NCBI RefSeq assembly: GCF_902168065.1
Contig: NZ_LR655690.1
Location: forward strand, 186,001 to 250,000
Direction of reading: 5' to 3'
DNA length: 64,000 nucleotides
From: Mycobacterium tilburgii
GTDB taxonomy: Bacteria > Actinomycetota > Actinomycetes > Mycobacteriales > Mycobacteriaceae
In this document: positions 27,065-37,617 of the stretch, piece by piece
Numbering within the stretch: the stretch's first letter is position 1
Layout: every line of letters starts with the position of its first letter
The notes under the pieces: generated by a model
What the model was told of the DNA's origin: nothing
Seen by the model: the letters and a program-made list of their open reading frames with translations, nothing else
Databases searched by the model: none
Translations under genes and position numbers: made by a program

Positions 27065-27906
27065 TCAGCTGGCGGCGATCATGGCCACCGACCCCATCGC
27101 CATCACCATGCCGATTCCCTGCCAGCGCGTCACCCGTTCGCGCAGCACGATCATCGCCAGCACGACCGTGGCGGCGGGACAACGAGATTATGATGCTGGC
27201 CAGCGACAGCAGCCAGGACTGCACGGCAATCAATTGGGTGAACAAAGCGCAGATGTCCAGCAGAGCAATGGCCAGCGCCAGCCTCAACGACTTCCCCTGC
27301 GGAAGCCGCAGGGTCCGGCGCGATGCGGCGAGTATGGTGATCACCACGGTGGCCGACAGCAGCGCGAACATCAGCGGCCAGAGCTTGGAGTCGTGCGGCG
27401 ATTGGTGCAGGAACATCGGGTCCAGCCCATGCGCACCCGGCCAGGGTGGTCAGGCTGGCGACTTTCGGTGTGAACCGAAACCGGCTCGGCCCGTCACCGT
27501 TCGCCTCCCGGCTGACCAGCATCACCGCGACGATGGCCATGCCGACGCCCGCCCGAGGCCGCCGGGCCGGGCCGCTCCCCCAGCGCGACACCGACGGCGA
27601 CCGGCACGGCCGCGTTGAGCACGCCGGCGAGCGGCGCGACCACCGAGATCGGCCCCGCCCCCAATGCCGCGTAAAACGCCCACATGCCGAACGCCTGACC
27701 GACGCCGTACAGACAACCCAGAAGATGGCGCCAGAATGGATCGGTCCACCGACCGTAAAGGCCAGCAACCCGAGCAGCAGGGCCTCGACCGGGTACGCCG
27801 CCAGCATCACGCGCAGCGCCGCGACCCGCCGTGTTGCCACGCCGCCCACGAAATCGCTGACCCCGTACGAAACGGCGGACAGCTGCGCGTACGCGACTCC
27901 GATCAG
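27065..27906 (-). pseudogene. EamA/DMT-family transporter, frameshifted
   Basis: AYAQLSAVSYGVSDFVGGVATRRVAALRVMLAAYPVEALLLGLLAF begins a ten-helix drug/metabolite transporter. Later frames give AGVGMAIVAVMLVSRE, MFLHQSPHDSKLWPLMFALLSATVVITILAASRRTLRLPQGKSLRLALAIALLDICALFTQLIAVQSWLLSLASIIISL and the natural end near VMAMGSVAMIAAS at 27065. Shifts lie near 27730, 27560, 27430 and 27180. The start abuts the smpB stop. The substrate is unknown. Confidence 0.75.
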
Positions 27907-28424
27907 TTCATACCCTTTGCTCGGCGTCCCAGCTCGCGCAGTACTTCACGCTGGGCATCACGGCGGGCGAGGTTTTGGCGTTTGTCGTGTGCCTGCTTTC
28001 CTCGCGCTAGCGCGAGCTTCACCTTGACCTTGCCCTCGGAGAAGTACAACGAAAGCGGCACCAAGGTGAGGTTACCATCACGAATCTTTCCAATCAGGGT
28101 GTCGATCTGACGCCTGTGCAACAACAACTTTCGTTTGCGACGCGGATCGTGATTGGTCCAGCTACCGTGCTCGTACTCCGGAATGTGCAAGTTACGCAAC
28201 CACACTTCACCGTCGTCGACGGTTGCGAAAGCATCGGCCAGCGAGGCCTGCCCCTGCCGCAGGCTCTTCACCTCGGTACCGACTAAAGCAACTCCGGCCT
28301 CGAAGGACTCCACAATCGAATAGTTGTGCCTGGCTTTGCGATTGGTGGCGACGATCTTTTTGCTGTCACGCTGGCCACGACCCGCCTTGCCGGCATTGGA
28401 CTTGTTGGCCACAGCTAACGCCAT
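27903..28424 (-). CDS. smpB: SsrA-binding protein SmpB
   Basis: SmpB binds tmRNA and delivers it to stalled ribosomes. The 173-residue protein has the family core [44 protein letters not shown], then [42 protein letters not shown] and the basic C-terminal tail [27 protein letters not shown]. It is longer at the N-terminus than the 160-residue M. tuberculosis protein. The start overlaps the ftsX stop by ten bases, so the two are co-transcribed. The tmRNA gene lies downstream. Confidence 0.96.
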   Translation of the reverse strand: MALAVANKSNAGKAGRGQRDSKKIVATNRKARHNYSIVESFEAGVALVGTEVKSLRQGQASLADAFATVDDGEVWLRNLHIPEYEHGSWTNHDPRRKRKLLLHRRQIDTLIGKIRDGNLTLVPLSLYFSEGKVKVKLALARGKQAHDKRQNLARRDAQREVLRELGRRAKGMN

Positions 28425-29308
28425 ACGTACAGGCGCAGCGTGGCATATGCGGTCAACCCTGCCATCGACACGCCGAGCAAAAATAGCATCGGGGAGATGT
28501 AGAGGATGTCGGCGTAGTCAACGCGCGCTATCAAATTGGCTTGGTAAAACTGGTTTAACGCGTTGTCCAAAAACAGCTCGCGCACCACGAGCAGGCCGGC
28601 GACCGCGATCGCCACACCCACACCCGCGGCCAGCATCGCTTCCACCAGAAACGGTAGCTGGGTGTACCAGCGACTCGCTCCCACCAGCCGCATGACCCCG
28701 ATCTCGGTACGCCGGGTATACGCGGCGACTTGTACCATGTTGGCAATCAACAGGATTGCGCCGATGTCCTGCACCAACGCCACCACGAACGCGACGCTGC
28801 TCAGGCCGTCCAGCACAGCGAACAGCCGGTCGATCAGGTCCTTCTGATTGAGCACCGACAGCACGCCGGGCTGGCCCTGCATCGCGGAGTCGAAGTCCTT
28901 GTGTTGCTCGGGATTGTTCAACTTGACGATGAACGAGGCAGGGAACGAATCCTTTCCGGCAACGTCCTTGTACTGCGGGAACTTTCGGATCGCATCGTCG
29001 TAGGCGTCTTGACGATTGAGGAAGCGAACCGATTTGACGTCTTGGCGCTTTTCGATGGCTTCCCGCAGCGCCTTGCACGGATTGGTGCCGCAGGACGGAT
29101 CATTCGCGGACACGTCTTCGGTGAGGAACACCTGCGTCTCGACACGGTCGAGGTAGATGGCGCGCGAGTGCTCGGCCAACCGGACGACCAACAGTCCACC
29201 GCCAAACAGACCGACCGAGATCGCGGTCGTCAGGATCATGGCGACCGTCATCGTGACATTGCGGCGAAGCCCAATCAGTACCTCATTGAGCAGAAAGCCA
29301 AGGCGCAC
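28415..29308 (-). CDS. ftsX: cell division ABC transporter permease FtsX
   Basis: FtsX is the membrane half of FtsEX, which at the septum activates peptidoglycan hydrolases such as RipC in mycobacteria. The 297-residue protein has the M. tuberculosis length. Helix 1 is at about 20-42, a large extracellular domain spans about 45-165 with [17 protein letters not shown] and [20 protein letters not shown], and three C-terminal helices lie at about 175-197, 220-243 and 268-290. GTG at 29308 overlaps the ftsE stop by one base. The frame is intact. Confidence 0.97.
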   Translation of the reverse strand: MRLGFLLNEVLIGLRRNVTMTVAMILTTAISVGLFGGGLLVVRLAEHSRAIYLDRVETQVFLTEDVSANDPSCGTNPCKALREAIEKRQDVKSVRFLNRQDAYDDAIRKFPQYKDVAGKDSFPASFIVKLNNPEQHKDFDSAMQGQPGVLSVLNQKDLIDRLFAVLDGLSSVAFVVALVQDIGAILLIANMVQVAAYTRRTEIGVMRLVGASRWYTQLPFLVEAMLAAGVGVAIAVAGLLVVRELFLDNALNQFYQANLIARVDYADILYISPMLFLLGVSMAGLTAYATLRLYVWR

Positions 29309-29997
29309 TAGCGATCCATCCCATACACGCCGCGCTGCTCATCGCGAACCAGTCTGCCCAGCGACAGCTCCACGACGCGCTGACGCATCGAATCGACGAT
29401 GTGGTGGTCGTGCGTGGCCATCAGCACCGTCGTCCCGGTGCGGTTGATCCGCTCGAGCAGATCCATGATGTCGTTGCTGGTGTCCGGGTCGAGGTTTCCG
29501 GTGGGCTCGTCGGCCAGCAGAACCAGCGGCCGGTTAGCGAACGCCCGCGCAATCGCCACCCGCTGCTGCTCGCCTCCGGACAGCTCGTTGGGCAACCGGT
29601 TGGATTTGCCCGACAGGCCGACGGTCTCGAGCACCTCGGGCACCACCCGGTTGATCTGATCGGCGCGCTTACCGATGACCTCCAGGGCGAAGGCGACATT
29701 CTCATACACCGTCTTTTGCTGTAGCAGACGAAAGTCCTGGAAGACGCACCCGATCACCTGACGCAGCTTGGGCACATGCCGCCCGGGCAGTTTGTTGACG
29801 TGGAACTTCGACACTCGCACGTCACCGGTGGTGGGTGTCTCCGCCGCCAGCAACAACCGCATGAACGTCGACTTGCCCGATCCCGACGGGCCGATCAGGA
29901 AGACGAATTCACCCTTGTCGATTTTGACGGTCACGTCCTCCAGTGCCGGGCGCGCCGACGCTTTGTACTTCTTACTGACATGGTCGAGGGTGATCAT
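29308..29997 (-). CDS. ftsE: cell division ATP-binding protein FtsE
   Basis: The ATPase half of FtsEX. It has 229 residues: Walker [10 protein letters not shown] at 36-44, Q-loop VFQDFRLL, signature [14 protein letters not shown] near 140, Walker [14 protein letters not shown], and the H-loop in [13 protein letters not shown] prefer the ATG at 29997 ([14 protein letters not shown]), as in M. tuberculosis, over a GTG one codon earlier. It is first of ftsE-ftsX-smpB, with stop-start overlaps through the run. Confidence 0.97.
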   Translation of the reverse strand: MITLDHVSKKYKASARPALEDVTVKIDKGEFVFLIGPSGSGKSTFMRLLLAAETPTTGDVRVSKFHVNKLPGRHVPKLRQVIGCVFQDFRLLQQKTVYENVAFALEVIGKRADQINRVVPEVLETVGLSGKSNRLPNELSGGEQQRVAIARAFANRPLVLLADEPTGNLDPDTSNDIMDLLERINRTGTTVLMATHDHHIVDSMRQRVVELSLGRLVRDEQRGVYGMDR

Positions 29998-30041
29998 CAC
30001 GGCACGCCAGTGTAGCGGTGAATTTCGCTGCGCCGCGAAGA

Positions 30042-30515
30042 TCAGCTCGCCGGTGGCGGCGTGGTGGCCGTCGGTCCCGGGCCCGGTACCGGTTGCTGTG
30101 GAGGCGGCGGTGTGGGGCTTGAGCTGGGCGCACAGAAGGGCGGCGGCAGCAGGCAGGGCAGCTGAAACGGCGGTGGCGAGGTCGACGTCGACGGCGGGGT
30201 CGGCGGCAGCGTGGTGGTCGGGCTAGGCGGCACCGTCGTGGTCGGCATGGGCACGAAGGTGGGCGTCGTCGGCCGAGGCGCCTCCACCCGGGTGCGCGGT
30301 ACCAAGGTGTAGTTGGGGTCGGGCACGAAGCCCGGCGGCACCACTTGCGGCGGCTTGACCGGCTCCGGCCGGTAGGTGTCGTAGACCCACCACATCGACA
30401 GGAACGCCACGATCAATATCAGTGTCGACGTGCGCACCCGTCCACCGAAGAGGTGGCTCCAGCGTTGTTGCGTATTTTCGCCGCGCTTCTCGAAGATGCT
30501 CACGGTGAATTTCAC
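30042..30515 (-). CDS. proline-rich single-pass membrane protein (Rv3103c-like)
   Basis: A 157-residue protein: a short basic cytoplasmic end, one transmembrane helix ([18 protein letters not shown], about residues 30-47), then an extracellular tail of more than 100 residues dominated by Pro, Thr and Ser with repeated [18 protein letters not shown] and PPPP runs. Such tails are flexible wall-spanning segments. The GTG at 30515 overlaps the stop of the MscS gene by GTGA, so it is translationally coupled. Function is unknown; the position between an MscS channel and ftsE is conserved in M. tuberculosis. Confidence 0.85.
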   Translation of the reverse strand: MKFTVSIFEKRGENTQQRWSHLFGGRVRTSTLILIVAFLSMWWVYDTYRPEPVKPPQVVPPGFVPDPNYTLVPRTRVEAPRPTTPTFVPMPTTTVPPSPTTTLPPTPPSTSTSPPPFQLPCLLPPPFCAPSSSPTPPPPQQPVPGPGPTATTPPPAS

Positions 30516-31498
30516 CCGCGCTGCACCGCCGTGCTGTCCGCGTCGCCTTGGGCCTGGGCTTGGGCTTGGGCGGCCTCCACACCCGGGCCGTCAACCAAGC
30601 CGATCTTGGCGTCGGCGGCCGTGACGATCCCGACGCGGGCGAGCGCCCGGATCGCCAGCACACGCAGCTGCCGGCCGACCTCGAACTGCTTGCCCGGCAA
30701 GGTGCGGGCCACGACGCGCAATGTGACGGTGTCGATCTCAATGCTTTCCACACCCATCACGGTCGGCGGGTCGAGCAGCAACTCACCCAGCACCGGGTTG
30801 TCCATCGCACGGTCGCATTCCTGGTGCAGGACCTCGTTGACCCAGTTCAGGTCGGCGTTGGTGGACACCGGAATGTCCACGACCGCACGGGCCCAATCCT
30901 TCGACAGGTTGACCACCTTGACGATCTGCCCGTTGGGGATCGTCACCACCTCCCCATCCGGGGAGCGCAATCGGGTCACCCGCAACGTCACCTTCTCGAC
31001 CGTGCCGCTGGCTTCCGTCGCTGAAACGACAGTGAGCGTCACCAGGTCACCGAATCCGTACTGCTTCTCCACCAGGATGAAGAAGCCGGAAAGTAAGTCC
31101 CTCACCAGCTGCTGGGCGCCGAAACCCAGGGCCGCCCCCACGACCGTGGCGGGCGCGACCAGCCCGCCCGCCGAGAACTGCAGGATGTCGGCGATCTGCA
31201 GCATGACCCAGATGCCGATGATCACGACCGACACCCAGGAGATGACCGACGCCACGGCCTGGCGGTGCTTGGTGGCCTCCGAGCGCACCAGCGCGTCGCT
31301 CTCGGCGAAGCCAACGTCGAGCTGCCGGGTCACCTGCTGGGCCACCCAGTTGACGAATCGGGCGGCCAGCACCGCGCCGATCAGCACCATGCCGATCCGC
31401 AAACCACGGGTGATGATCCACTGCCCCATCTCACCGCGCCAGAAGTCGTGCCAGCCCAGCGCCGTGGTTGAGGCCATGAAGGTGGTGTTAGTCGTCAT
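30512..31498 (-). CDS. MscS-family mechanosensitive ion channel (Rv3104c-like)
   Basis: A 328-residue small-conductance mechanosensitive channel. Three N-terminal helices include [21 protein letters not shown] and [25 protein letters not shown]. The pore-lining helix and gate are [40 protein letters not shown], and the beta domain holds [28 protein letters not shown], the family hallmark. The ATG at 31498 overlaps the prfB end; an ATG at 31477 is an alternative. The C-terminus carries an Ala-Gln repeat ([13 protein letters not shown]). It lies downstream of prfB and is coupled to the next gene. Confidence 0.92.
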   Translation of the reverse strand: MTTNTTFMASTTALGWHDFWRGEMGQWIITRGLRIGMVLIGAVLAARFVNWVAQQVTRQLDVGFAESDALVRSEATKHRQAVASVISWVSVVIIGIWVMLQIADILQFSAGGLVAPATVVGAALGFGAQQLVRDLLSGFFILVEKQYGFGDLVTLTVVSATEASGTVEKVTLRVTRLRSPDGEVVTIPNGQIVKVVNLSKDWARAVVDIPVSTNADLNWVNEVLHQECDRAMDNPVLGELLLDPPTVMGVESIEIDTVTLRVVARTLPGKQFEVGRQLRVLAIRALARVGIVTAADAKIGLVDGPGVEAAQAQAQAQGDADSTAVQRG

Positions 31499-32595
31499 CT
31501 TTTTGGTGGCGCCACCAGATGCCCGCTTCCAGGAACCCGTCGATGTCTCCGTCGAGGACGGCCGCGGGATTGCCGACCTCGTACTCGGTCCGCAGATCCT
31601 TGACCATCTGATACGGGTGCAGTACGTAGGAGCGCATCTGGTTGCCCCAGGAGCTGCCACCCTCGCCCTTCAGCGCGTCCAGCTCCGCGCGTTCCTCTAA
31701 CCGCTTGCGCTCCAACAGTTTTGCCTGTAGCACCCGCATCGCAGAAACCTTGTTCTGCAGTTGCGACTTCTCGTTCTGGCAAGTCACGACGATACCCGTG
31801 GGTATGTGGGTCAGCCGGACCGCGGAGTCGGTAGTGTTCACCGACTGACCCCCCGGACCGCTGGACCGGTAGACGTCCACCCGCACATCGCCCTCGGGAA
31901 TGTCGATGTGATCGGTGGTGTCCACCACCGGCAGCACTTCGACTTCGGCGAACGAGGTCTGACGTCGGCTTTGGTTGTCGAACGGGCTGATCCGGACCAG
32001 TCGATGGGTGCCCTGTTCGACCGACAGGGTGCCGTAGGCAAACGGGGCGTGCACGACAATTGTGGCGCTTTTGATGCCGGCCTCCTCGGCGTACGACGTG
32101 TCGAACACCTCGACGTTGTAGTGGTGCTGCTCGGCCCACCGGGATATACATCCGCATCAGCATCTCGGCCCAGTCCGCGGCGTCCACCCCGCCCGCGCCG
32201 GAGCGGATGGTGACCAGCGCTTCACGCTCGTCGTATTCTCCGGACAGTAAGGTGCGCACCTCGGCGGCCTCGATGTCGGCGCGCAGGGCCTTGAGCTCGG
32301 CGTCGGCCTCGGCCAACGCGTCGGCGGCACCCTCCTCGGCGGCCAGCTCGTAAAGCACCGGCAGATCGTCGACCCGTTGCCGCAGCTGTTCGATGCGCCG
32401 CAACTCGCCCTGGGCGTGCGACAGCTCGCTGGTCACGCGCTGCGCATTAGCCTGGTCGTCCCACAGTTTCGGGTCGGACGCCTCCTGCTCGAGCTTCTCG
32501 ATGCGGCTGCGTAGACCGTCGACGTCGAGCACCCTCTCCACCGTGGTCAGGGCAGAGTCGAGGGCGGCGAGGTCGGCTTGACGGTCGGGATCCAC
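31488..32595 (-). pseudogene. prfB: peptide chain release factor 2 with a one-base insertion (frame interrupted)
   Basis: RF2 ends translation at UAA and UGA. GTG 32595 starts [42 protein letters not shown], and the frame is normal to MLMRMYI. An extra C in a CCC run (32141-32143) then shifts it. The remaining part resumes in the next frame ([52 protein letters not shown]). It retains the SPF stop-codon reading tripeptide and GPGGQ, the peptidyl-hydrolysis motif, to the stop at 31488. Apart from this base the gene looks functional. It does not match the usual RF2 programmed UGA site. A sequencing error is quite possible. Confidence 0.88.
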
Positions 32596-32780
32596 AGCCG
32601 CCCACGTTACCGGCGCCCCGGGTTGCAGCGATGGCTCAGGTCGGGACCCGAGGCGGTTCACCGACCTGTGAGGGTTCAGCGTCTAGCATCGAGTCACCAT
32701 CCATGTGCGCCCGCAACTGCGACGCTCAGCCCGTTTTTCAGCCCTTGCGTCGCAGCCGGGCATAAACAGAAGAGTTGGTT

Positions 32781-34142
32781 ATGCGTCCATTTCACGTCGC
32801 GATCGTCGGTTCCGGACCGTCGGGATTCTTCGCCGCAGCGTCTTTGCTGAATGCGGCCGATTCGACCGACGAATTCGACGTCGCAGTCGACATGCTCGAG
32901 ATGTTGCCGACGCCGTGGGGCCTGGTGCGCTCCGGGGTTGCGCCCGACCACCCCAAGATCAAGTCGATCAGCAAGAAGTTCGAGAAAATCGCCAGCGATC
33001 CCCGCTTCCGTTTCTTCGGCAACGTGGCCGTCGGCGAGCATGTCGCGGCGGCGGAGCTGGCCGAACAATACGACGCGGTGATCTACGCGGTCGGCGCCCA
33101 GTCCGACCGGTCGCTCAACATTCCCGGCGAGGACCTGCCCTGCAGCTTCGCCGCGGTCGACTTTGTGGGCTGGTATAATGCGCACCCGAACTTCGCGGAG
33201 ATCTCCCCCGATTTGTCGGGCTCGCGGGCCGTCGTGATCGGCAACGGCAACGTTGCGCTGGACGTCGCACGCATTTTGATCACCGACCCCGACGCGCTCG
33301 CCGTCACCGACATCGCCGACCACGCGCTGACTTCGCTGCGCCCGCGAGGCGTCGAAGAAGTCGTCATTCTCGGACGGCGCGGGCCCCTGCAGACCGCGTT
33401 CACCACGCTGGAGTTGCGCGAGCTGGCCGACCTGGAAGGTGTCGACATCATCGTCGATCCCGCTGCGCTGGAAGGCATTAGCGACGAAGATGCGGAGGCT
33501 GCCGGGAAGACCACCAAGCAGAACATCAAGGTGCTGCGTGAGTACGCCAGCCGCGAACCGCGGCCAGGACACCGGCGGATGGTCTTCCGGTTCTTGACGT
33601 CACCCATCGAGATCAAGGGCAAGAACCAGGTCGAGGCGATCGTGCTCGGCCGCAACGAGTTGGTCACCGACTCGAGCGGACGCGTGTCGGCCAAGGACAC
33701 CGGGGAACGCGAGGAACTGCCCGTTCAGCTCGTCGTGCGCTCGGTCGGATATCGCGGCGTGCCCACGCCCGGGCTGCCGTTCGACGAGACGAGTGCGACT
33801 ATACCGAACACCGACGGCCGGGTCACGGGCCGACGCAACGAATACGTCGTCGGGTGGATCAAGCGCGGTCCGACCGGTGTGATCGGCACCAACAAAAAGG
33901 ATTCCCAGGGCACCGTGGACACCTTGATCGCGGATTTGACCGGCGTGACGCAACGGTCCGACTTCCCCGACGACCACGCCGACAAGCTGGCCGAGTGGCT
34001 GGCCTCGCACCAGCCGCAACTGATCACCTCCGCGCATTGGAAGATCATCGACGCCCACGAGCGCGCGGCCGGCGAGCCGCACGGGCGGCCGCGCGTCAAG
34101 CTGCCCAACCTCGCCGAGTTGTTGCGCGTCGGCCGCGGATGA
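32781..34142 (+). CDS. fprA: NADPH-ferredoxin reductase FprA
   Basis: FprA transfers electrons from NADPH to ferredoxins, including those serving P450s. The 453-residue protein resembles M. tuberculosis Rv3106, an adrenodoxin-reductase-type flavoenzyme. FAD motif VGSGPSGFFAA is near residue 10, LEMLPTPWGLVRSGVAPDHPKIK is diagnostic of the family, NADP motif VIGNGNVALDVARIL lies near 155, and WIKRGPTGVIGTNKKD is near the C-terminus. I chose the ATG at 32781; a TTG six bases earlier is weaker. It is divergent from prfB, and its frame is intact. Confidence 0.97.
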   Translation: MRPFHVAIVGSGPSGFFAAASLLNAADSTDEFDVAVDMLEMLPTPWGLVRSGVAPDHPKIKSISKKFEKIASDPRFRFFGNVAVGEHVAAAELAEQYDAVIYAVGAQSDRSLNIPGEDLPCSFAAVDFVGWYNAHPNFAEISPDLSGSRAVVIGNGNVALDVARILITDPDALAVTDIADHALTSLRPRGVEEVVILGRRGPLQTAFTTLELRELADLEGVDIIVDPAALEGISDEDAEAAGKTTKQNIKVLREYASREPRPGHRRMVFRFLTSPIEIKGKNQVEAIVLGRNELVTDSSGRVSAKDTGEREELPVQLVVRSVGYRGVPTPGLPFDETSATIPNTDGRVTGRRNEYVVGWIKRGPTGVIGTNKKDSQGTVDTLIADLTGVTQRSDFPDDHADKLAEWLASHQPQLITSAHWKIIDAHERAAGEPHGRPRVKLPNLAELLRVGRG

Positions 34143-34170
34143 CCTCAATCCTGTTGCCGCTGAACTCGAT

Positions 34171-34374
34171 TCATCGCCTGACAACAATGAGACCGGCGCC
34201 AGCGAGCAGCAGGACGAGGACCACCGCGATCGCCCACCCGGCACCCGCTACCCTCCCTATGACCGCCAGCACCGCGAGCGCGGGCGACACCGCGAACAGC
34301 ACCAGGACCGGATGCTGCCTGATCACCGCGAACGCGCTTTTCGCCCGGATCGGATCGATCTCATTGCCTGCCAT
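34171..34374 (-). CDS. small two-helix membrane protein of unknown function
   Basis: A 67-residue protein starting MAGNEIDPIRAKSAFAVIRQHPVL. Two hydrophobic helices follow (VLVLFAVSPALAVLAVIG and WAIAVVLVLLLAGAGLIVV), ending with two arginines. No strong ribosome site is seen. It is convergent with fprA. I do not recognise a family; small conserved membrane proteins of this size are common in mycobacteria. Confidence 0.6.
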   Translation of the reverse strand: MAGNEIDPIRAKSAFAVIRQHPVLVLFAVSPALAVLAVIGRVAGAGWAIAVVLVLLLAGAGLIVVRR

Positions 34375-34788
34375 GGCTAAAGAATGCCAGCTGGGATCGA
34401 TAATGCAAGCAAACGTGTCTCCGGGGGTGGTGGCCCACGCAAAACCCACACCATCCCAGTTGTCGCTACCCACGCCGACCTCTGGCACACGTATCTTCCC
34501 ATCGGATTGTTTCGTTCGGCGAGCGCCACTGTCGACGAACCCGCAGCGCAATTTGGCCGCAATGACAGACTTATCGAACGCTGTGCCGCAAGGGCGGGAC
34601 CTGCCAGCGCGATGCCTGCCGCGAGGCCGGCGCCGCTACGGACATCATCGAAATGGACTGCTTGTCTGCCGCTTTCGCGCTCTCGGTTCGGGCAAATCGA
34701 CCGTAAGGTCTACCGTGTTGGCCTGACGGATTGATTGTGGGGGGATTGAGACTCATGAGCCTTTACCAGCCAAATTTCGTCACCACAA
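34375..34788. other. stretch without recognisable gene
   Basis: Neither strand shows a frame with family motifs. It probably contains eroded coding sequence between the small membrane protein and the decayed substrate-binding protein. Confidence 0.4.
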
Positions 34789-35610
34789 TTACCGTGAGTG
34801 TGTCGTCCACCGACGGTAGATGGCGTTGATGGTCCCGTCTATGAGGATTTCGGCGAGCCACTGGTTTGTCCGCCCGATGAGTCTGCTTGCCTTAGGCAGC
34901 AGGTATACCTTGTAGTCGATGGTGAACGGCCGATCCGGATGGACGGCAACCAGTTCCTGATGTGCCATGGCTTGGTATATCGCCTCGACAGCGTCTGTGA
35001 TCATCACATCGGCCCGGCCGGCTATGAGCTCACCGAACATCGTGAGGTTGTCCCGCCATATGGTGAGGATCGCGTTGGGCAAGGTCCGTTCCGCGAAATG
35101 CTGGTTAGTACCGCCAGCGTTCTCGATCACGCGGACGCCCTGCTGGTTGATCTGATCGATCCGATGGAAGCGATCTGCGTTTACCGTTGTGGTCAACGCC
35201 GTCTTACCGGTGCTCAGATAGGGCCGACTGGTTTCGGCCCTCTGCGCACGAGCGAGCGTGCGGGAGATTCCCCCATGGGCGATATCGCATTTACCCCGGT
35301 GTATTGATGTCTGCCATCAGGGACTTCCACGTCGTACTGACGAACGACGCGACTCGGTTCAAATGCGATGCGAACGCGTAGGCCATTTCGATGTCCATGC
35401 CTATGTAGTCGGGCGCCCGAAAGATCATAGGCGCGTAGTCGCCGGTCGTACACACAAGGAGAACCCGTGCTGCCGGGGAGTCTGGGACGGCCGTTCGTGA
35501 CCGATCGTTAACGGCCACGACGAAATTCCCACGCAAACCACCGTTATGGCCAACAAGCACAGAAAAGCAGTCGCCACCACGATAGCGTGTATGTGAGCCT
35601 AGAGACCAAG
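34789..35610 (-). pseudogene. periplasmic substrate-binding protein (SBP_bac_3 type), frameshifted
   Basis: A hydrophobic N-terminal region is readable near 35600-35540, then ARVLLVCTTGDYAPMIFRAPDYIGMDIEMAYAFASHLNRVASFVSTTWKSLMADINTPG to about 35291. After a shift, ADRFHRIDQINQQGVRVIENAGGTNQHFAERTLPNAILTIWRDNLTMFGELIAGRADVMITDAVEAIYQA runs to YKVYLLPKASR and the end at 34789. These are the lobes of a family-3 solute-binding protein; amino-acid binders and cyclohexadienyl dehydratases share this pattern. At least two frameshifts. Confidence 0.72.
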
Positions 35611-36299
35611 CGACGGTACGCCTTCAGGCACGCCTCGCGAAGGATGAGATCCTCACCGCAACCTCCAGCTTCATATAATCGGGTGCTGCTGCGGCCGGCC
35701 AGCATGGCCGGTTCGCCCTTCGTAGCTCACGCACGTCGTCACCGGCCTCTCACCCTGCGATTGCGACTAACAGCACATGTCGGTGCAGCGCCCATAGCCG
35801 AAACGACATCGATGGCTTGCGCTTTACGCACAGCAAGGCAGCTGCGACCTAGCCACAACACGGCGCGTCGAAAATGGACCATATACGACGTTTATGGCAC
35901 ACATGATACATATCAGTCGCAAACGGTGTGCGAAGTTCGGCGCCGACAGGTAACGGGGTCCGCCTCTGCCCGGGTTTGGTGATGGTAAACTCGGCCGGCC
36001 CTAACCGATGTGGCCGATGACGTTAAGACAAACGGAAATGATGTAGATCCGCTATGCGTGACATCGCTAGATCGACCCGTCCATCGCTGCGAAGTTGCCA
36101 TCGACCGGCACTCGGATCCGGTTTCTCGCAACCAAACTGCTCACTTACGGCGCGTGTCATCGGTTACGCCTCGATTGTTGGGTCACCTCCGCTGCGCGTC
36201 GCTTGGCCGACACGATCCGGCTAATTCTCCGCTGCAACCCGCGCCGGACCAGGGCGATCAGTTCAAGAGGGGAGACTTCTTTTGTCAATATAGGCGATT
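35611..36299. other. stretch without recognisable gene
   Basis: About 690 bases with no identifiable frame on either strand. It appears to be far-decayed sequence, and the composition around 35880-35930 is visibly more A/T-rich than the neighbours. Confidence 0.4.
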
Positions 36300-37150
36300 C
36301 TATACGACCTACCGGCGTCGCTGGTGGTTCTTCTCGTTTCGTTGCCTCTGTCGCTGGGGATCGCGATCGCGTCAAACGCGCCCCCTCTCGCCGGGCTGAT
36401 CCCCGCGATCGTCGGTGGTATCGTTGCGGGATCCGTTGGTGGATTGCCCCCCGCAGGTGAGCGTTCCCGCGGCGAGCTTACTGTCATAGTAGCCGATCTC
36501 ATTTACGACTTTGGTTGGCTGACAGTATGTTTCATCGCCATGGCGGAAGCTGGCGTGAGTTGGTGTTGGGCTTTTGCCGGGTTGCGCGATTAGCTCTGGC
36601 GATCGCGCCCGTCGTTGGTGCACGCAATGCTGGCCGGCATCGGCATAACCATTGCGCTACAACAAGTCCATGTGTTGCTGGGCAGAAAATCCAAAAGCAC
36701 GGTCTGGCGCAACCTGGTCAAACTACCTAGACAAGTGCTCGATACGCATCGGCCCGGGGTGCTCCTCGGGCGTCCTGGTGATCATCACTCTGATTGCGTA
36801 GCGGCGGGCTCCGGCCCCAGCGTCGCGTGTTCCGGGCCCACTGGTTGCCATAGTGACGGTGACAGTTATCTCGCTGGTGCTGCCTTTCACGTGTCACGCG
36901 TCGCCCTTGAGGGCTCGGATCCTGGATGTGTTGCGTCCACCGGCGCTGCCTGATGGCAACTGGGGAACCGTCGCCACGGGCATCATCACCGTCGCACTGA
37001 TTACGAGCGTTCAGAGCCTGCTGACCGCCGTATCAATCAACAGAATGCTGACGGCGCCCGCACCGACTTCAACCGTAAGCTGGTAAGCTAAGGCACCGCC
37101 AACATCGCATTGGGAGCGATCGGCGGGATTCCCGTAAGTGGGGTCATTGT
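36300..37150 (+). pseudogene. SulP-family sulfate/anion permease, frameshifted and truncated
   Basis: LPASLVVLLVSLPLSLGIAIASNAPPLAGLIPAIVGGIVAGSVGG is the first helix pair of SulP transporters. Then come LTVIVADLIYDFGWLTVCFI and, in other frames, LGFCRVARLALAIAPVV, HAMLAGIGITIALQQVHVLLGRKSKSTVWRNLVKLP and LPDGNWGTVATGIITVALITSVQSLLTAVSINRML. The last segments, TANIALGAIGGIPVSGVIV, run to 37150. The C-terminal STAS domain is missing. At least four frame lesions are seen. Confidence 0.78.
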
Positions 37151-37158
37151 CCCGCCGG

Positions 37159-37497
37159 CTAACCTGCGGGCGGTTCAGGCGCTTCGGGCGGGGTGAAGCG
37201 CCAGTTGTCTGGGTTCTTCGGCGAATACACCACCGGGCGCAGTTGACCCATGGTCGGCCAGTCGTCGACGTCGACCACCATCCGCCAGTACACCGGGTGC
37301 TCGTTGACGGTCGGCCCGTTGATGACGCCGGTAATCGTGACGTACTGCTCGCCGGTGGCGTCCGGCCGCGGGCTCACCCCGGTCACCAGCAGGGTGCCGC
37401 TCAGCTGCTCACCGCGCGGCCCGCGCGGGATGAATCGCTGAGCAAGCAGCATCCCCAAAACGGTGACAAGGAGGATCAGCAAACCGAATTCCCACAC
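37159..37497 (-). CDS. conserved membrane-anchored protein of unknown function, 112 residues
   Basis: A GTG start at 37497 begins a hydrophobic helix (MWEFGLLILLVTVLGMLLAQRFIP) and is followed by a soluble part (LSGTLLVTGVSPRPDATGEQYVTITGVINGPTVNEHPVYWRMVVDVDDWPTMGQLRPVVYSPKNPDNWRFTPPEAPEPPAG). The frame is intact. It looks like a signal-anchored small beta-rich domain. I do not recognise a characterised family; similar short proteins occur in other mycobacteria. Confidence 0.7.
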   Translation of the reverse strand: MWEFGLLILLVTVLGMLLAQRFIPRGPRGEQLSGTLLVTGVSPRPDATGEQYVTITGVINGPTVNEHPVYWRMVVDVDDWPTMGQLRPVVYSPKNPDNWRFTPPEAPEPPAG

Positions 37498-37617
37498 GCC
37501 GCCATGGTAGGCCGCCGGCGGTCCCGCCGAGTTGACCTAGGACCCTACTGCCGGTTCGCGGTGCACCGTAGCGTCGAGGTCGGCGGAACCGGTGCGCGAC
37601 GCGAGAGGGTGAGCACG

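Noticed and set aside
32141..32143. Programmed +1 frameshift as the explanation of the prfB lesion
   Set aside because: RF2 programmed sites occur early at an in-frame UGA with an upstream Shine-Dalgarno-like sequence; here there is neither a stop nor a favourable re-pairing codon.
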